Assembly: GCF_964340395.1 (NCBI RefSeq)
Contig: NC_135558.1
Location: 16,114,271 to 16,178,270, forward strand
Reading direction: 5' to 3'
From: Glandiceps talaboti
Taxonomy: Eukaryota; Hemichordata; Enteropneusta; Spengelidae
DNA length: 64,000 nucleotides
The notes beneath the pieces were generated by a model, which had not been told where the DNA came from, searched no databases, and worked only from the letters and a program-made list of their open reading frames with translations. Position numbers and translations under genes: made by a program. The stretch's first letter is position 1, and every line of letters starts with the position of its first letter. This document shows, in pieces, positions 49,106 through 60,500 of the stretch.

Positions 49106-50335
49106 ATTATAACCCATACCACCAATTTACTGCATTTTTTATGATATAATGCCACCCAAATACGTTGTCAGAGAAATACAGAAGTAGTTAGCCAAATAAA
49201 TGTTCCTGATTCGTATGGAACAGATAAGATAATGACATTTTGGCTAAGGGCCCAGTTTGACTAGGATTACTATTTGGGGTGAGGAAAACTGTTGTCTGGT
49301 ACAACTATAGAACAGGTTGGCCCAGAACAAGATGGGTCATCCCATGTAATCCTCATGGCGCCATGCCACTGATACTATTTAAATACGAGAATCTGGGGTA
49401 CAATTCCTGACCTTTAACCCCGCTCCGCACCATTGTCAAGGTCATAAGACTGTAGGTCATCACGGTGCAAGACCTGACCTAGCAAGTAAAATTAAAGGGA
49501 CATGAGCCAACTTGAGACGCTGTGTGGTTTAATTTTATCTTTAAATGTTACAAACTTGAGTAATACTCATGTACGATGTAGTCTAATCCCTAGAGTCTAA
49601 TATCATGTTTAAAATTTAAAATTAGTACAACACCCAGTGAATTGTTGAAAAAGTTTTTGTGTGTGTATTTTCACCTTTAATGTCAGTTTTTGGGGGTACA
49701 CCTAAAATTATGTCATCGATTTATTCACTGCTTTGCATTAGGCTGGCTCAGTGTTAGGCTATAGATCTCAAATTAAGGGTCAATGATATATATTTCAGTG
49801 AGAATATAATATGAGTCAGTCTTCCTAGGAAAACAAATTATCACAGAAAAAAATGTTCAAATTTGACCCATGTTTCCTAATACATTCCAATGCTGAAGTG
49901 GTCGAAATTCAGCTGAAAAAAATAAATAGCTTGTACTTAAATGATCAGAATAGCTTTCAATAGTGGGCGATATTTTGAAGCCCATCACAGATTTTCTTAA
50001 TTATTGAGCGCAAATAGCCAGAATAAGTTTATGGGGAATTTGATATTAAAAGTGAAATTTCCTTATCGTTGAATGACAATCACCAAACTAAAACAGCCGA
50101 CAACTAAAGAGGTGTCTAAAAATATACACATATAGATATTTGGAAAGTCCCTGGGACTTACCCTTTCTAAAAGGACTCGAATTTGGCACAGGTCCAACAC
50201 CGGCCGTGACCCATTGGGGGTCACGTCCGATTATGCTAATTTGTCTCTACGAGACTCGTTGCATGGGGAAGTTTTACATACAGTGAACAAGTAAGCTGAG
50301 TTGAAGTTGTTAAACAGCTGTAACAAAATTCGGAG
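49106..50335. other. Upstream region of the cadherin-like gene
   Basis: Fragment AATTAAAGGGACATGAGCC at 49491 resembles a TTAA-type end. Otherwise AT-rich. Should hold the promoter and 5' UTR; no TATA box is obvious. Confidence 0.4.
50205..50225. promoter_or_regulatory. Perfect 8-bp inverted repeat upstream of cadherin-like gene
   Basis: CGTGACCC and GGGTCACG separated by 5 bases. TGACC/GGTCA halves resemble an everted nuclear-receptor site. It lies 111-131 bp before the ATG. Function is inference only. Confidence 0.3.
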
Positions 50336-50396
50336 ATGGTACGTCGTTATCAGTTTTTGGTGCTTCTATATTCCTGTTTTTACGTCCACGTTAAAG
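50336..50396 (+). CDS. Cadherin-like gene exon 1 (signal peptide)
   Basis: The ATG at 50336 follows an in-frame TAA in the leader. It encodes [20 protein letters not shown] and one further base before donor G|GTAAAT (phase 1). A basic start and hydrophobic core are typical of a signal peptide. Confidence 0.75.
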
Positions 50397-53300
50397 GTAA
50401 ATATTCATACTTTTTTTATCATATAAGCCTTCCGAAGAATATATTTCAACTATTGAGCTAACGTCGGGTACAAGTGTACGAAGGGGAGGGGGGGGGGGTT
50501 TAAATGTAAACCCGAGTAGCTGACCCGAAGAAGTTAATTTTAAACAGAGACACCCTCCTACTTTAAAAAATCATTCACTGAAATGTTTTAGGATGACGTT
50601 TGAGTCCGGTATCTTCGTGAATTATAAATGTCCACATTTTCAAGTTGAGTTTCAAGTTTTGTCCGTTTCTTCCTGTTTTTCTAATGCGGAAGAAAATGTT
50701 ATTTATTTATTTAAAACCAAAAGTTGTTTGATTAAGCTGATATAAATTAGTTTGTTTGCATTTTGTGTACTCAAAAGAATATAATAATAGTTAAAATACC
50801 CACCAATACAGTTTATAAATTTATAACCAATGTGTGGTGGACATTAGGTAATTTAAACAAAATGTCTGTTCCGGGGGGGGGGGGGGTTCTATAGTTCATG
50901 ACCTCAGAAAATATAGTGGGGAGGTCTGACTTTTTAACTTGTTGAATGTAAAACGAATGGTTTAATAGTATCAGCGGCCACCGGGCTTTAAATAGGGTCG
51001 GTCGGGTATCAAAAACACAGTATTAGACAGACATCTTTCATTATTTTGTTTTTGTTCTAGTCGTTAGCATTGCAAACGTAAGGAAACAAGTCATAGGTAG
51101 TACTTGGCGATGTCACTGCGATTTCAATGAGGAAGCAAAGTGCCTCACGTGACATGCGTGACGTCATGACTCACCTGGGAATTTCAATGCTCTACACCAC
51201 AAATGGTAATTCAGTCATGCCTCAGACCACTATAGAACATTTTCTATAGCTGGAAGTCACGTGACCTGTTTGATTTATACTGTGTTGTATTGTTTAACAG
51301 ACCATTTCTTATACAGTAAAACACTCAGCACAGATAGTGGGTCATCAGGGTGATAGTGTCATCACCCACAAAGTGACGTATGCGATTCAGTTGACAAACT
51401 TCTTCGCAGTCGAATTTCCGTCGGTCTGGGGACTTGGGAGCCGACATTGACCGTTTTCAACAGGAGGGTGGGGGTGGGGTGGGGGTGGGGGTGGGGGTGG
51501 TGATGGTGGTGGTGGTTTGAAGTTAGACGTATTTTTCTTTTCAAAACGCTCTCAAGGTCCTTATTCCCGAAGTTTAAATGACAAAGAGGTTAGACCACAT
51601 TCAAAAAAAGAAGGAAACAAATATCCAAGAACATGTTTTTCCATTCGCAATGTTCACTACAGATTTGTAAGTGGCCTTATGAAAGTAGGTTTGAATAAGA
51701 GTAATGCTAATTGTATTGCAAAATACTGCAGCATTAGTTCAATAATTGGTTCTAGTAATATATGGAGAAAAAGATGCAAGCATTATAACAACTAACACAC
51801 TATATCTGCCTTGTGATGTGGATAACATGTTCAAATGCAATTTGATATATTTCCTGCTAGATACAGTGTGAAACCAATAATACTGTACCTGTACATAATA
51901 ATTTAATGTATTTCGGAAATAAACATAATTTGATATGTAAGCTTATGTATGTATGTATGTATGTATGTATGTATGTATGTATGTATGTATGTATGTATGT
52001 ATGTATGTATGTATGTATGTATGTATGTATGTATGTATGTATGTATGTATGTTTATCCTACAACGAGTTGTGAGGTGCTAAGAAAATAAAGCTTGTTATA
52101 GCATAGACGTCTATAACTTATTGGGGAATTATCGACACCGCATAAACAACTCTCACTTCTGTATTTTCTTTGTAGGTGTTGCAGTAGGTTCGCACAGAGA
52201 TGAAAACAGTGACATCAGATTCATACATGAGGTAAACCTAAATTACTCCATGTCACACAATTCGATCCATTTTATTAATTACTTCATTCGCTAATATTCG
52301 TCATCAAAATCCAGCGAAGAGCATTGAGCAAATTGTTTCCCAGTCTCGGTTTATCACGGCAGAATAGTCATGTTGTTCAAAACACGCTGTCTGTGGTATT
52401 TAGACTAGTATAGGGATTTCATTATTCTCATTTCATTATTCATAGCCAACTGACAGGTCCTGCATATCTAGGTAATTCGCTAGTAAAGGCACATGAGTAA
52501 ACTGACAGGGCTCTGAAAAGTACACCAGCAGAGGGTAATAAGTAACCTTAGCAGACGACACAATAAGTAAAACACTAGCAGAGGGCAATAAGTAAAGTAC
52601 TAGCAGAGAGTAGTAAGTAAACTGATAGCAGAGGGTAATAAGTAAACCGATAGCAGAGGGTAATAAGTAAACTGAGAGCAGATGGGGGAATAAGTAAATT
52701 GATAGCAGAGGGCAATAAATAAACTGATAGCAGAGGGTGATAGGTAAACTGATAGCAGAGGGCAATAAGTAAACTGATAGCAGAGGGTGATAGGTAAACT
52801 GATAGCAGAGGGCAATAAGTAAACTGATAGCAGAGGGCGATAAGTAAACTGATATCAGAGGGTAATAAGTAAACTGATAGCAGAGGGTGATAAGTAAACT
52901 GATCGCAGAGGGCAATAAGTAAACTGATAGCAGAGGGTGATAGGTAAACTGATAGCAGAGGGCAATAAATAAACTGATAGCAGAGGGTGATAGGTAAACT
53001 GATAGCAGAGGGCAATAAGTAAACTGATAGCAGAGGGCGATAAGTAAACTGATATCAGAGGGCAATAAGTAAACTGATAGCAGAGGGTGATAAGTAAACT
53101 GATCGCAGAGGGCAATAAGTAAAGCACTAGCAGAGGGTAATAAGTAAAGTACTAGCAAAAGGGTAATAAGTAAATAAACTGCTAGCAAATGACAGCCAGT
53201 CATTTCTACATGAATCATACGGAGCAATAGCCATCCAGTGCCAAACATATGAACTAGCCAATGGCGCCAAACGTCAAAATGAAATTATACTGTTTTATGG

Positions 53301-55082
53301 CTTTGCCAAAAATATATCGCTTTACTAGAAATTACAATCAAAATTAATTGAGCTGCAACAAGATAATGTGTTTAGGAGATAACCACAGTCAATAAGTACC
53401 TATATAAAAATATTCATATTGTGATTGGAATCCAAAACACCAACAATCAAATAATGCTCTATCATGGAAATCATGACCAATGTAATAAAAAAAAAACAAG
53501 TATAGTTTTGATTGTTTAATTTGGTGTATAGATCTTGGTGGGGGACTCAACACACTGTAGGAATAGTTGGTGGTTCTTATTCAACCATGTCAGTCTACAC
53601 TGTTGTGTTCATCCCTTTATGCTGTTTTATAATCAGTTTCCATTGTAATATTTATTGAAGATATTTATCTCCTTTATATTATTCGAGCTTTTTAGTCAAA
53701 GTTTCGAAGCCATTATATAGCTATTTCCTCATACCTGTGATAGTTTTACATCTAAAGCTGATAATGGCTTGTCTATAAGGAAGTAAAATGCGTGTACGTT
53801 TGTTCTGTATGGGGAGTTTTACAGGTCACTTCAATTCTCGTCTGCTGAAAGAAAGGTTAGCAACAGGTGACACGGAATCTAGTCCAGTTGTTTGCCTTAA
53901 AAGCGAGCAAGAGAGTATTGAACAATATCATAGCGTTAGTTTTATAGTACTCTAGCGGGTTAAAGCATAGTGCCTCTATCATCACGTAACAGAATGACGA
54001 GATAAAATGACGTAGCCGGCAAATTGAAAGTGTTCTTTTACCCTTAGGGTATCAGAACATGAAAAAACGCATATTCAGCACTAACGTGTTTGTGATTGTT
54101 CGTCGTCAGTAGGAATAGTCTATATGTGATTCAATGACGTCATTTATTTGAATAAAAAATTACGTCATGATATAATTCGAGCAAATCTTTTAAATGTCAT
54201 TTGTATTATTGAATAACGCTGTACACGTACCTTTTGGTTTCAGAATACTGCTGTTGGTTATGAGGTCTATCGAATCCCAGGAAGTAGTCCTATCCAAGGG
54301 ACACACTTTAAGGACGGTAACCAGGTATATATATATTTTTTCATTGTATCAGCTACACACCTAGGAGGTACTGAACGTTGCAATTGTAAAATGTTAGAAA
54401 TGGAAACATTAATTTAAGGGAAAATGAGCCTCTAGAACGAATTTCACCGAAAATTAAAGTTCATGAAATTTCTAAACATTGTACCGGGGAAACCGGGGTC
54501 CACCATCTTGTTTTCAAGGAAATAGACAATCATTTATTTTGCCATAGTCTAGAGTCAGGACAGTATTCGGCGGCCATATTGGATTCTAAAATGATAAATG
54601 TTGACCTATATTTCAGAAATTTGTATGGTGACCCCTGGTTTTTATGACTTTAAGAGAGAGAATATGTTTTCTTAAACAAAGTAACAGCAAAAGTTTGAAG
54701 AGTTTATTCCTGAGGCGCATTTCACGTTAAACTTGTCAACAATATTACAACAACTGTATATAACACTACAGACCAGAACCACTGGACAATAACCCGAACT
54801 CCAGCCACTGTGATGTTTTTAAAAAGAAAATGTGTTATAAATGAATATGGAAGTAAAACTCTTTAAGACGATATCTTTTTAAATTAACAGCACAATCAAA
54901 ATTTAAACTTATTTAGTTTCATTTCTTTTCAGCATGGACGGTTCCACGTGAATGGTACAGATGGAAGTGTTACAGTGGCCGGTTTGATGGATTTCAACGT
55001 ACAATCTGAATATGTCTTGAACATAGGTGTTACCCAACTGGTTGGCTAAACTTCTTTTTTAACGACTATGTGTTGTCTTAGC

Positions 55083-55129
<47 letters not shown>

Positions 55130-56206
55130 TGTTCTGTATGTATGTATGTATGTATGTATGTATGTATGTATGTATGTATGTATGTATGTATGTATGTATG
55201 TATGCCCCTAGCCCTGCCCGTCCACCAGCCCTCCCTCCTCAACCACCCAACAACCCACTCATCCATCCATCCATCCATCCATCCATCCATCCATCCATCC
55301 ATCCATCCCACCCTCCTGCCTGCCTGCCTGCATGTCTGACCTGCTTACCTGCCCTCTCCCTCTTCCTCTCCCTCTCCATCCATCCATCCATCCATCCACC
55401 CATCCATCCATCCATCCATCCACCCATCCATCAATCCATCCATCCATCCATCCATCCATCCATCCACCTATAATATTAGACACAGTCTCTTTATTTATTT
55501 ATTTGTCCATCTGGCTATCATATCTACATACAATACCTAATTTTTGAGTTCATCAATAGCAAATACAATACAACACCACTGACACAACGTTTAACACACA
55601 GGATGGATATGACTTTGTACTTGATGAAGTCACACTGTCAACACACATATGCATATCAACCATAAACAAGTCCAGTACTGCAAAATGGCCCAAAACAAAA
55701 GATAAAAGTTTGAGATTTAGCCAATTGTACTATTTACCTTTTATCTTTTTATTTTTAAATTTTCATCTTCAATTATTCCCTCAACAAATATAATCAAAAT
55801 CAATGAAGGCTGTTAATGTACTTTCACAATGTCTTCAATAATGGATCGATTGATGTATCGATCCATTGTTATTGATCTACAGGGACGAAAAGAGCAGTCT
55901 TTCATCCTGACGGTGCAGCTGATAAATTCACCAGACTGGCCACCGATATATAATGAAACGTGTGCGATGTCTCATCGACAATTCGGTGCACTGTTCAGAC
56001 TCAGCCAATTTGTAAGTTTGCAACTCAAGTTTAACTTACTAAAAAGCTATAATGTTTTAAAAAATCAATTTTATTTTTAAAGTGTCGATCTAAATCACTT
56101 TGTTCTGACGAGAAATGTATTTTTAGTGTCTTTATAAGGTATACGTCTTTTATTACAAACATATTATTCCATGGTATATTACATTTTGTCATCAAAGATT
56201 ATATAC

Positions 56207-56264
<58 letters not shown>

Positions 56265-56412
56265 GTAAAGTATATAAATAACACAGTATCAAGTAAGATA
56301 CAAAGGAGCCGTCTCCTGTGTATCTTATTTGATACTGTGTTTTTTATACCACTCTTCATACATATGTATTGAGCACTGTTTACTCCAGTATAGACATATT
56401 ACATATACTTCA

Positions 56413-56506
<94 letters not shown>

Positions 56507-57415
56507 ATATTCAATTCAATTGTTTATTTCCCCCGTTTGTAACAAGTTTATATATATATATATATTCTATTTGTCCCGAGGAAAGATATTTTAAAAATAG
56601 AACAAAAAGCTAAATTGTTTGTCGCTGAAGTACAACCAGTGTCAAACAAGCATTTCCAAATAAAACCTGTTACAAACGGGGGAAATAAACAATTGAATTG
56701 AATATGGTTTAATAATAACAGTTTTATGGCCTATTTACGTGATAGCTCATATTCACAAAACAATTTTAAGTTCTCGTGGCATTTCATGTACACATAAAGA
56801 AGCCATAAAACTGTTTATATCAAACTATGAAATCTAATGCTAGTCTCTTTAGTTACAACATGCATGCTGTGTGGAGTCTGAATTAATATAATTCAGTTAT
56901 TTACTTTCCTTGTTTGTGACAGGTTCATCTTGTAAATGTTTGCCTGTCACTGGCTGTAAATGAAAAGAAATATTTTGAAAAAAAACTTACTTTCTAAGAA
57001 TGAAACTGGTCATTATGAACGTCACCATAGCAACAACCCAGTTTTCTAAGTGTTCCTTAATAACATTCAATTTGAAAATGTACTTGAAATTACACATGCG
57101 TGTCATAAAAGTGCGCATTGTCCACAAATAGTACAACGCGCAGACAATTATGCCTATCCTTCAGAGTCCGTGTTTACAAAAAAATCAAACTCCTATTCTG
57201 TAATGGTGGAATGACACACAAAAAAGCGACATTGTAAATCATATGTTACTATGGTGATAGATACATGAAGATATAGATTCACAAAGTGTAAATAATGGAA
57301 CAGTTAAGTGATTACCTAAGTACCATATAATTACCATATAATTAACATAATACTTATATTACAGTTGTATCCGTTGGATATTACATTCAATGCCAATTTT
57401 GCTGGAAGTCCAAGT
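50336..57415 (+). CDS. Cadherin-like gene, 5' part (6 short exons, continues beyond window)
   Basis: Exons 50336-50396, 52176-52231, 54244-54324, 54933-55040, 55883-56011 and 57365-57415 join in frame to 162 residues. Residues 1-20 look like a signal peptide. Residues 21-about 125 look like one cadherin repeat: [14 protein letters not shown] fits the E-N-x-x-V-G opening, [18 protein letters not shown] fits F-x-(I/V)-x-x-x-x-G-x-(V/I)-x-V-x-x-x-L-D, and YVLNI with [10 protein letters not shown] and PPIY fits the closing strands and linker. Cadherins act in calcium-dependent adhesion or in extracellular sensing. The family cannot be named from this fragment; the canonical DxNDN linker is degenerate (LINSPDWPP). 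All exons after exon 2 are phase 0. The next intron contains the 67-bp satellite. Confidence 0.75.
50484..50500. repeat. G-rich run
   Basis: A second G run of about 14 lies at 50,873-50,886, and GGGGGT repeats lie at 51,465-51,515. All are in intron 1 of the cadherin-like gene. Confidence 0.85.
51940..52052. repeat. ATGT microsatellite
   Basis: About 27 uninterrupted ATGT units in intron 1. Confidence 0.97.
52176..52231 (+). CDS. Cadherin-like gene exon 2
   Basis: A 56-nt exon between TTCTTTGTAG and GAG|GTAAAC. With the base from exon 1 it reads [19 protein letters not shown], ending at the E of the cadherin E-N-x-x-V-G signature, which is completed by exon 3. Confidence 0.75.
52480..53185. 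repeat. 25-bp minisatellite, about 28 copies
   Basis: Unit AGCAGAGGGCAATAAGTAAA followed by CTGAT. It lies in intron 2. A 270-codon antisense frame and others arise because no antisense frame of the unit has a stop. Confidence 0.95.
53186..54243. other. Intron 2 DNA of cadherin-like gene
   Basis: No repeat or extra exon that I can support. Confidence 0.45.
54244..54324 (+). CDS. Cadherin-like gene exon 3
   Basis: An 81-nt phase 0-0 exon between TTTGGTTTCAG and CCAG|GTATAT. It reads [15 protein letters not shown] and onward, the first strands of a cadherin repeat. Confidence 0.78.
54933..55040 (+). CDS. Cadherin-like gene exon 4
   Basis: The acceptor is TTCTTTTCAG|CATGG. It encodes [20 protein letters not shown] and [10 protein letters not shown], the core of a cadherin repeat. 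The donor is chosen as CTG|GTTGGC because it keeps exon 5 in phase 0. The better-looking site ATAG|GTGTTA at 55026 would give phase 1, which does not fit exon 5. Confidence 0.72.
55081..55470. repeat. TCTG, TATG and CATC microsatellites
   Basis: (CTGT)n 55081-55128, (TATG)n 55138-55204, then (CATC)n blocks to about 55467 with CCTGCC units between. It lies in intron 4. Confidence 0.97.
55883..56011 (+). CDS. Cadherin-like gene exon 5
   Basis: A 129-nt phase 0-0 exon between GATCTACAG and CAATTT|GTAAGT. It encodes [18 protein letters not shown], then [20 protein letters not shown]. The first part fits the last strand and linker of a cadherin repeat; the second part resembles the start of another domain. 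Confidence 0.72.
56203..56345. repeat. TA microsatellite and 60-bp hairpin
   Basis: (TA)n at 56209-56262. 56281-56340 is an inverted repeat: ACACAGTATCAAGTAAGATA opposes TATCTTATTTGATACTGTGT. Confidence 0.9.
56418..56710. repeat. TA microsatellite and 43-bp perfect inverted repeat
   Basis: (TA)n at 56418-56502. Arms at 56502-56544 and 56668-56710 (AAACCATATTCAATTCAATT opposite AATTGAATTGAATATGGTTT) with 123 bases between. Confidence 0.9.
57365..57415 (+). CDS. Cadherin-like gene exon 6 (end uncertain)
   Basis: The acceptor TATATTACAG|TTG gives phase 0. Ending at AGT|GTAAGT, a strong donor, yields [17 protein letters not shown] and keeps phase 0. The frame stays open to a TGA or similar stop at about 57667 without splicing; that read-through adds MPLYLVISEDKF, then a hydrophobic stretch (IVILINLIMLSLVLQCL) and basic residues, and ends inside the first satellite units. 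Confidence 0.6.
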
Positions 57416-57547
57416 GTAAGTGGAATGCCACTATATTTAGTCATCTCAGAAGATAAATTTGCTATGGATATTGACAACGATAAATGTGAGAATCTCATCA
57501 GTGAAATTGTTATTCTAATTAATTTAATTATGCTTTCACTTGTGCTT

Positions 57548-60500
57548 CAGTGTTTGAGGCTTCAAAGAAAAAGTCCAGTCAGATTTATTTCGGCCTTCAG
57601 TACACTTGTATTGATTACTGCTATCAGCTTAAAGGAAAAGTCCAGTCAAACTTATTTTTGCCTTTAGTGCACTTGTATTGATTACTGCTATCAACTTAAA
57701 GGAAAAGTCCAGTCAGACTTATTTCTGCCTTTAGTGCACTTGTATTGATTACTGCTATCAACTTAAAGGAAAAGTCCAGTCAAACTTATTTCTGCCTTTA
57801 GTGCACTTGTATTGATTACTGCTATCAACTTAAAGGAAAAGTCCAGTCAGACTTATTTCTACCTTTAGTACACTTGTATTGATTACTGCTATCAACTTAA
57901 AGGAAAAGTCCAGTCAAACTTATTTCTGCCTTTAGTGCACTTGTATTGATTACTGCTATCAGCTTAAAGGAAAAGTCCAGTGAGACTTATTTCTGCCTTT
58001 AGTACACTTGTATTGATTACTGCTATCACCTTAAAGGAAAAGTCCAGTCAAACTTATTTCTGCCTTTAGTACACTTGTATTGATTACTGCTATCAACTTA
58101 AAGGAAAAGTCCAGTCAGACTTATTTCTGCCTTTAGTGCACTTGTATTGATTACTGCTATCAACTTAAAGGAAAAGTCCAGTCAGACTTATTTCTGCCTT
58201 TAGTACACTTGTACTGATTACTGCTATCACCTTAAAGGAAAAGTCCAGTCAGACTTATTTCTGTTTTAGTGCACTTGTATTGATTACTGCTATCAACTTA
58301 AAGGAAAAGTCCAGTCAGACTTATTTCTGTTTTAGTGCACTTGTATTGATTACTGCTATCAGCTTAAAGGAAAAGTCCAGTCAGATTTATTTCTGCCTTT
58401 AGTACACTTGTATTGATTACTGCTATCAACTGAAAGGAAAAGTCCAGTGAGACTTATTTCTGCCTTTAGTACACTTGTATTGATTACTGCTATCACCTTA
58501 AAGGAAAAGTCCAGTCAGACTTATTTCTGTCTTTAGTGCACTTGTATTGATTACTGCTATCAACTTAAAGGAAAAGTCCAGTCAGACTTATTTCTGTCTT
58601 TAGTGCACTTGTATTGATTACTGCTATCAACTTAAAGGAAAAGTCCAGTGAGACTTATTTCTGCCTTCAGTACACTTGTACTGATTACTGCTATCACCTT
58701 AAAGGAAAAGTCCAGTCAGACTTATTTCTGTCTTTAGTGCACTTGTATTGATTATTGCTATCAACTTAAAGGAAAAGTCCAGTGAGACTTATTTCTGCCT
58801 TCAGTACACTTGTACTGATTACTGCTATCACCTTAAAGGAAAAGTCCAGTCAGACTTATTTCTGTCTTTAGTGCACTTGTATTGATTACTGCTATCAACT
58901 TAAAGGAAAAGTCCAGCGAGACTTATTTCTGCCTTTAGTACACTTGTACTGATTACTGCTATCACCTTAAAGGAAAAGTCCAGTCAGCCTTATTTCTGTC
59001 TTTAGTGCACTTGTATTGATTACTGCTATCAACTTAAAGGAAAAGTCCAGTCAGACTTATTTCTGTTTTAGTGCACTTGTATTGATTACTGCTATCATCT
59101 TAAAGGAAAAGTCCAGTCAGATTTATTTCTGCCTTTAGTACACTTGTATTGATTACTGCTATCAACTGAAAGGAAAGTCCAGTCAAACTTATTTTTGCCT
59201 TTAGTGCACTTGTATTGATTACTGCTATCAACTTAAAGGAAAAGTCCAGTCAGACTTATTTCTGCCTTTAGTGCACTTGTATTGATTACTGCTATCAACT
59301 TAAAGGAAAAGTCCAGTCAAACTTATTTCTGCCTTTAGTGCACTTGTATTGATTACTGCTATCAACTTAAAGGAAAAGTCCAGTCAGACTTATTTCTACC
59401 TTTAGTACACTTGTATTGATTACTGCTATCAGCTTAAAGGAAAAGTCCAGTGAGACTTATTTCTGCCTTTAGTACACTTGTATTGATTACTGCTATCACC
59501 TTAAAGGAAAAGTCCAGTCAAACTTATTTCTGCCTTCAGTACACTTGTATTGATTACTGCTATCAACTTAAAGGAAAAGTCCAGTCAGACTTATTTCTGT
59601 CTTTAGTGCACTTGTATTGATTACTGCTATCAACTTAAAGGAAAAGTCCAGTCAGACTTATTTCTGCCTTTAGTACACTTGTACTGATTACTGCTATCAC
59701 CTTAAAGGAAAAGTCCAGTCAGACTTATTTCTGTCTTTAGTGCACTTGTATTGATTACTGCTATCAACTTAAAGGAAAAGTCCAGTCAGACTTATTTCTG
59801 TTTTAGTGCACTTGTATTGATTACTGCTATCATCTTAAAGGAAAAGTCCAGTCAGATTTATTTCTGCCTTTAGTACACTTGTATTGATTACTGCTATCAA
59901 CTGAAAGGAAAGTCCAGTCAAACTTATTTCTGCCTTTAGTACACTTATATTGATTACTACTATCAACTGAAAGGAAAGTCCAGTCAAACTTATTTTTGCC
60001 TTTAGTGCACTTGTATTGATTACTGCTATCAACTTAAAGGAAAAGTCCAGTCAGACTTATTTCTGCCTTTAGTGCACTTGTATTGATTACTGCTATCAAC
60101 TTAAAGGAAAAGTCCAGTCAAACGTATTTCTGCCTTTAGTGCACTTGTATTGATTACTGCTATCAACTTAAAGGAAAAGTCCAGTCAGACTTATTTCTAC
60201 CTTTAGTACACTTGTATTGATTACTGCTATCAACTTAAAGGAAAAGCCCTGTCAAACTTATTTCTGCCTTTAGTGCACTTGTATTGATTACTGCTATCAA
60301 CTTAAAGGAAAAGTCCAGTCAGACTTATTTCTACCTTTAGTACACTTGTATTGATTACTGCTATCAACTTAAAGGAAAAGTCCAGTCAAACTTATTTCTG
60401 CCTTTAGTGCACTTGTATTGATTACTGCTATCAGCTTAAAGGAAAAGTCCAGTGAGACTTATTTCTGCCTTTAGTACACTTGTATTGATTACTGCTATCA

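Noticed and set aside
52436-53248. 270-codon minus-strand open frame with membrane-like composition
   Set aside because: 25-bp minisatellite without antisense stops; hydrophobicity comes from the repeat.
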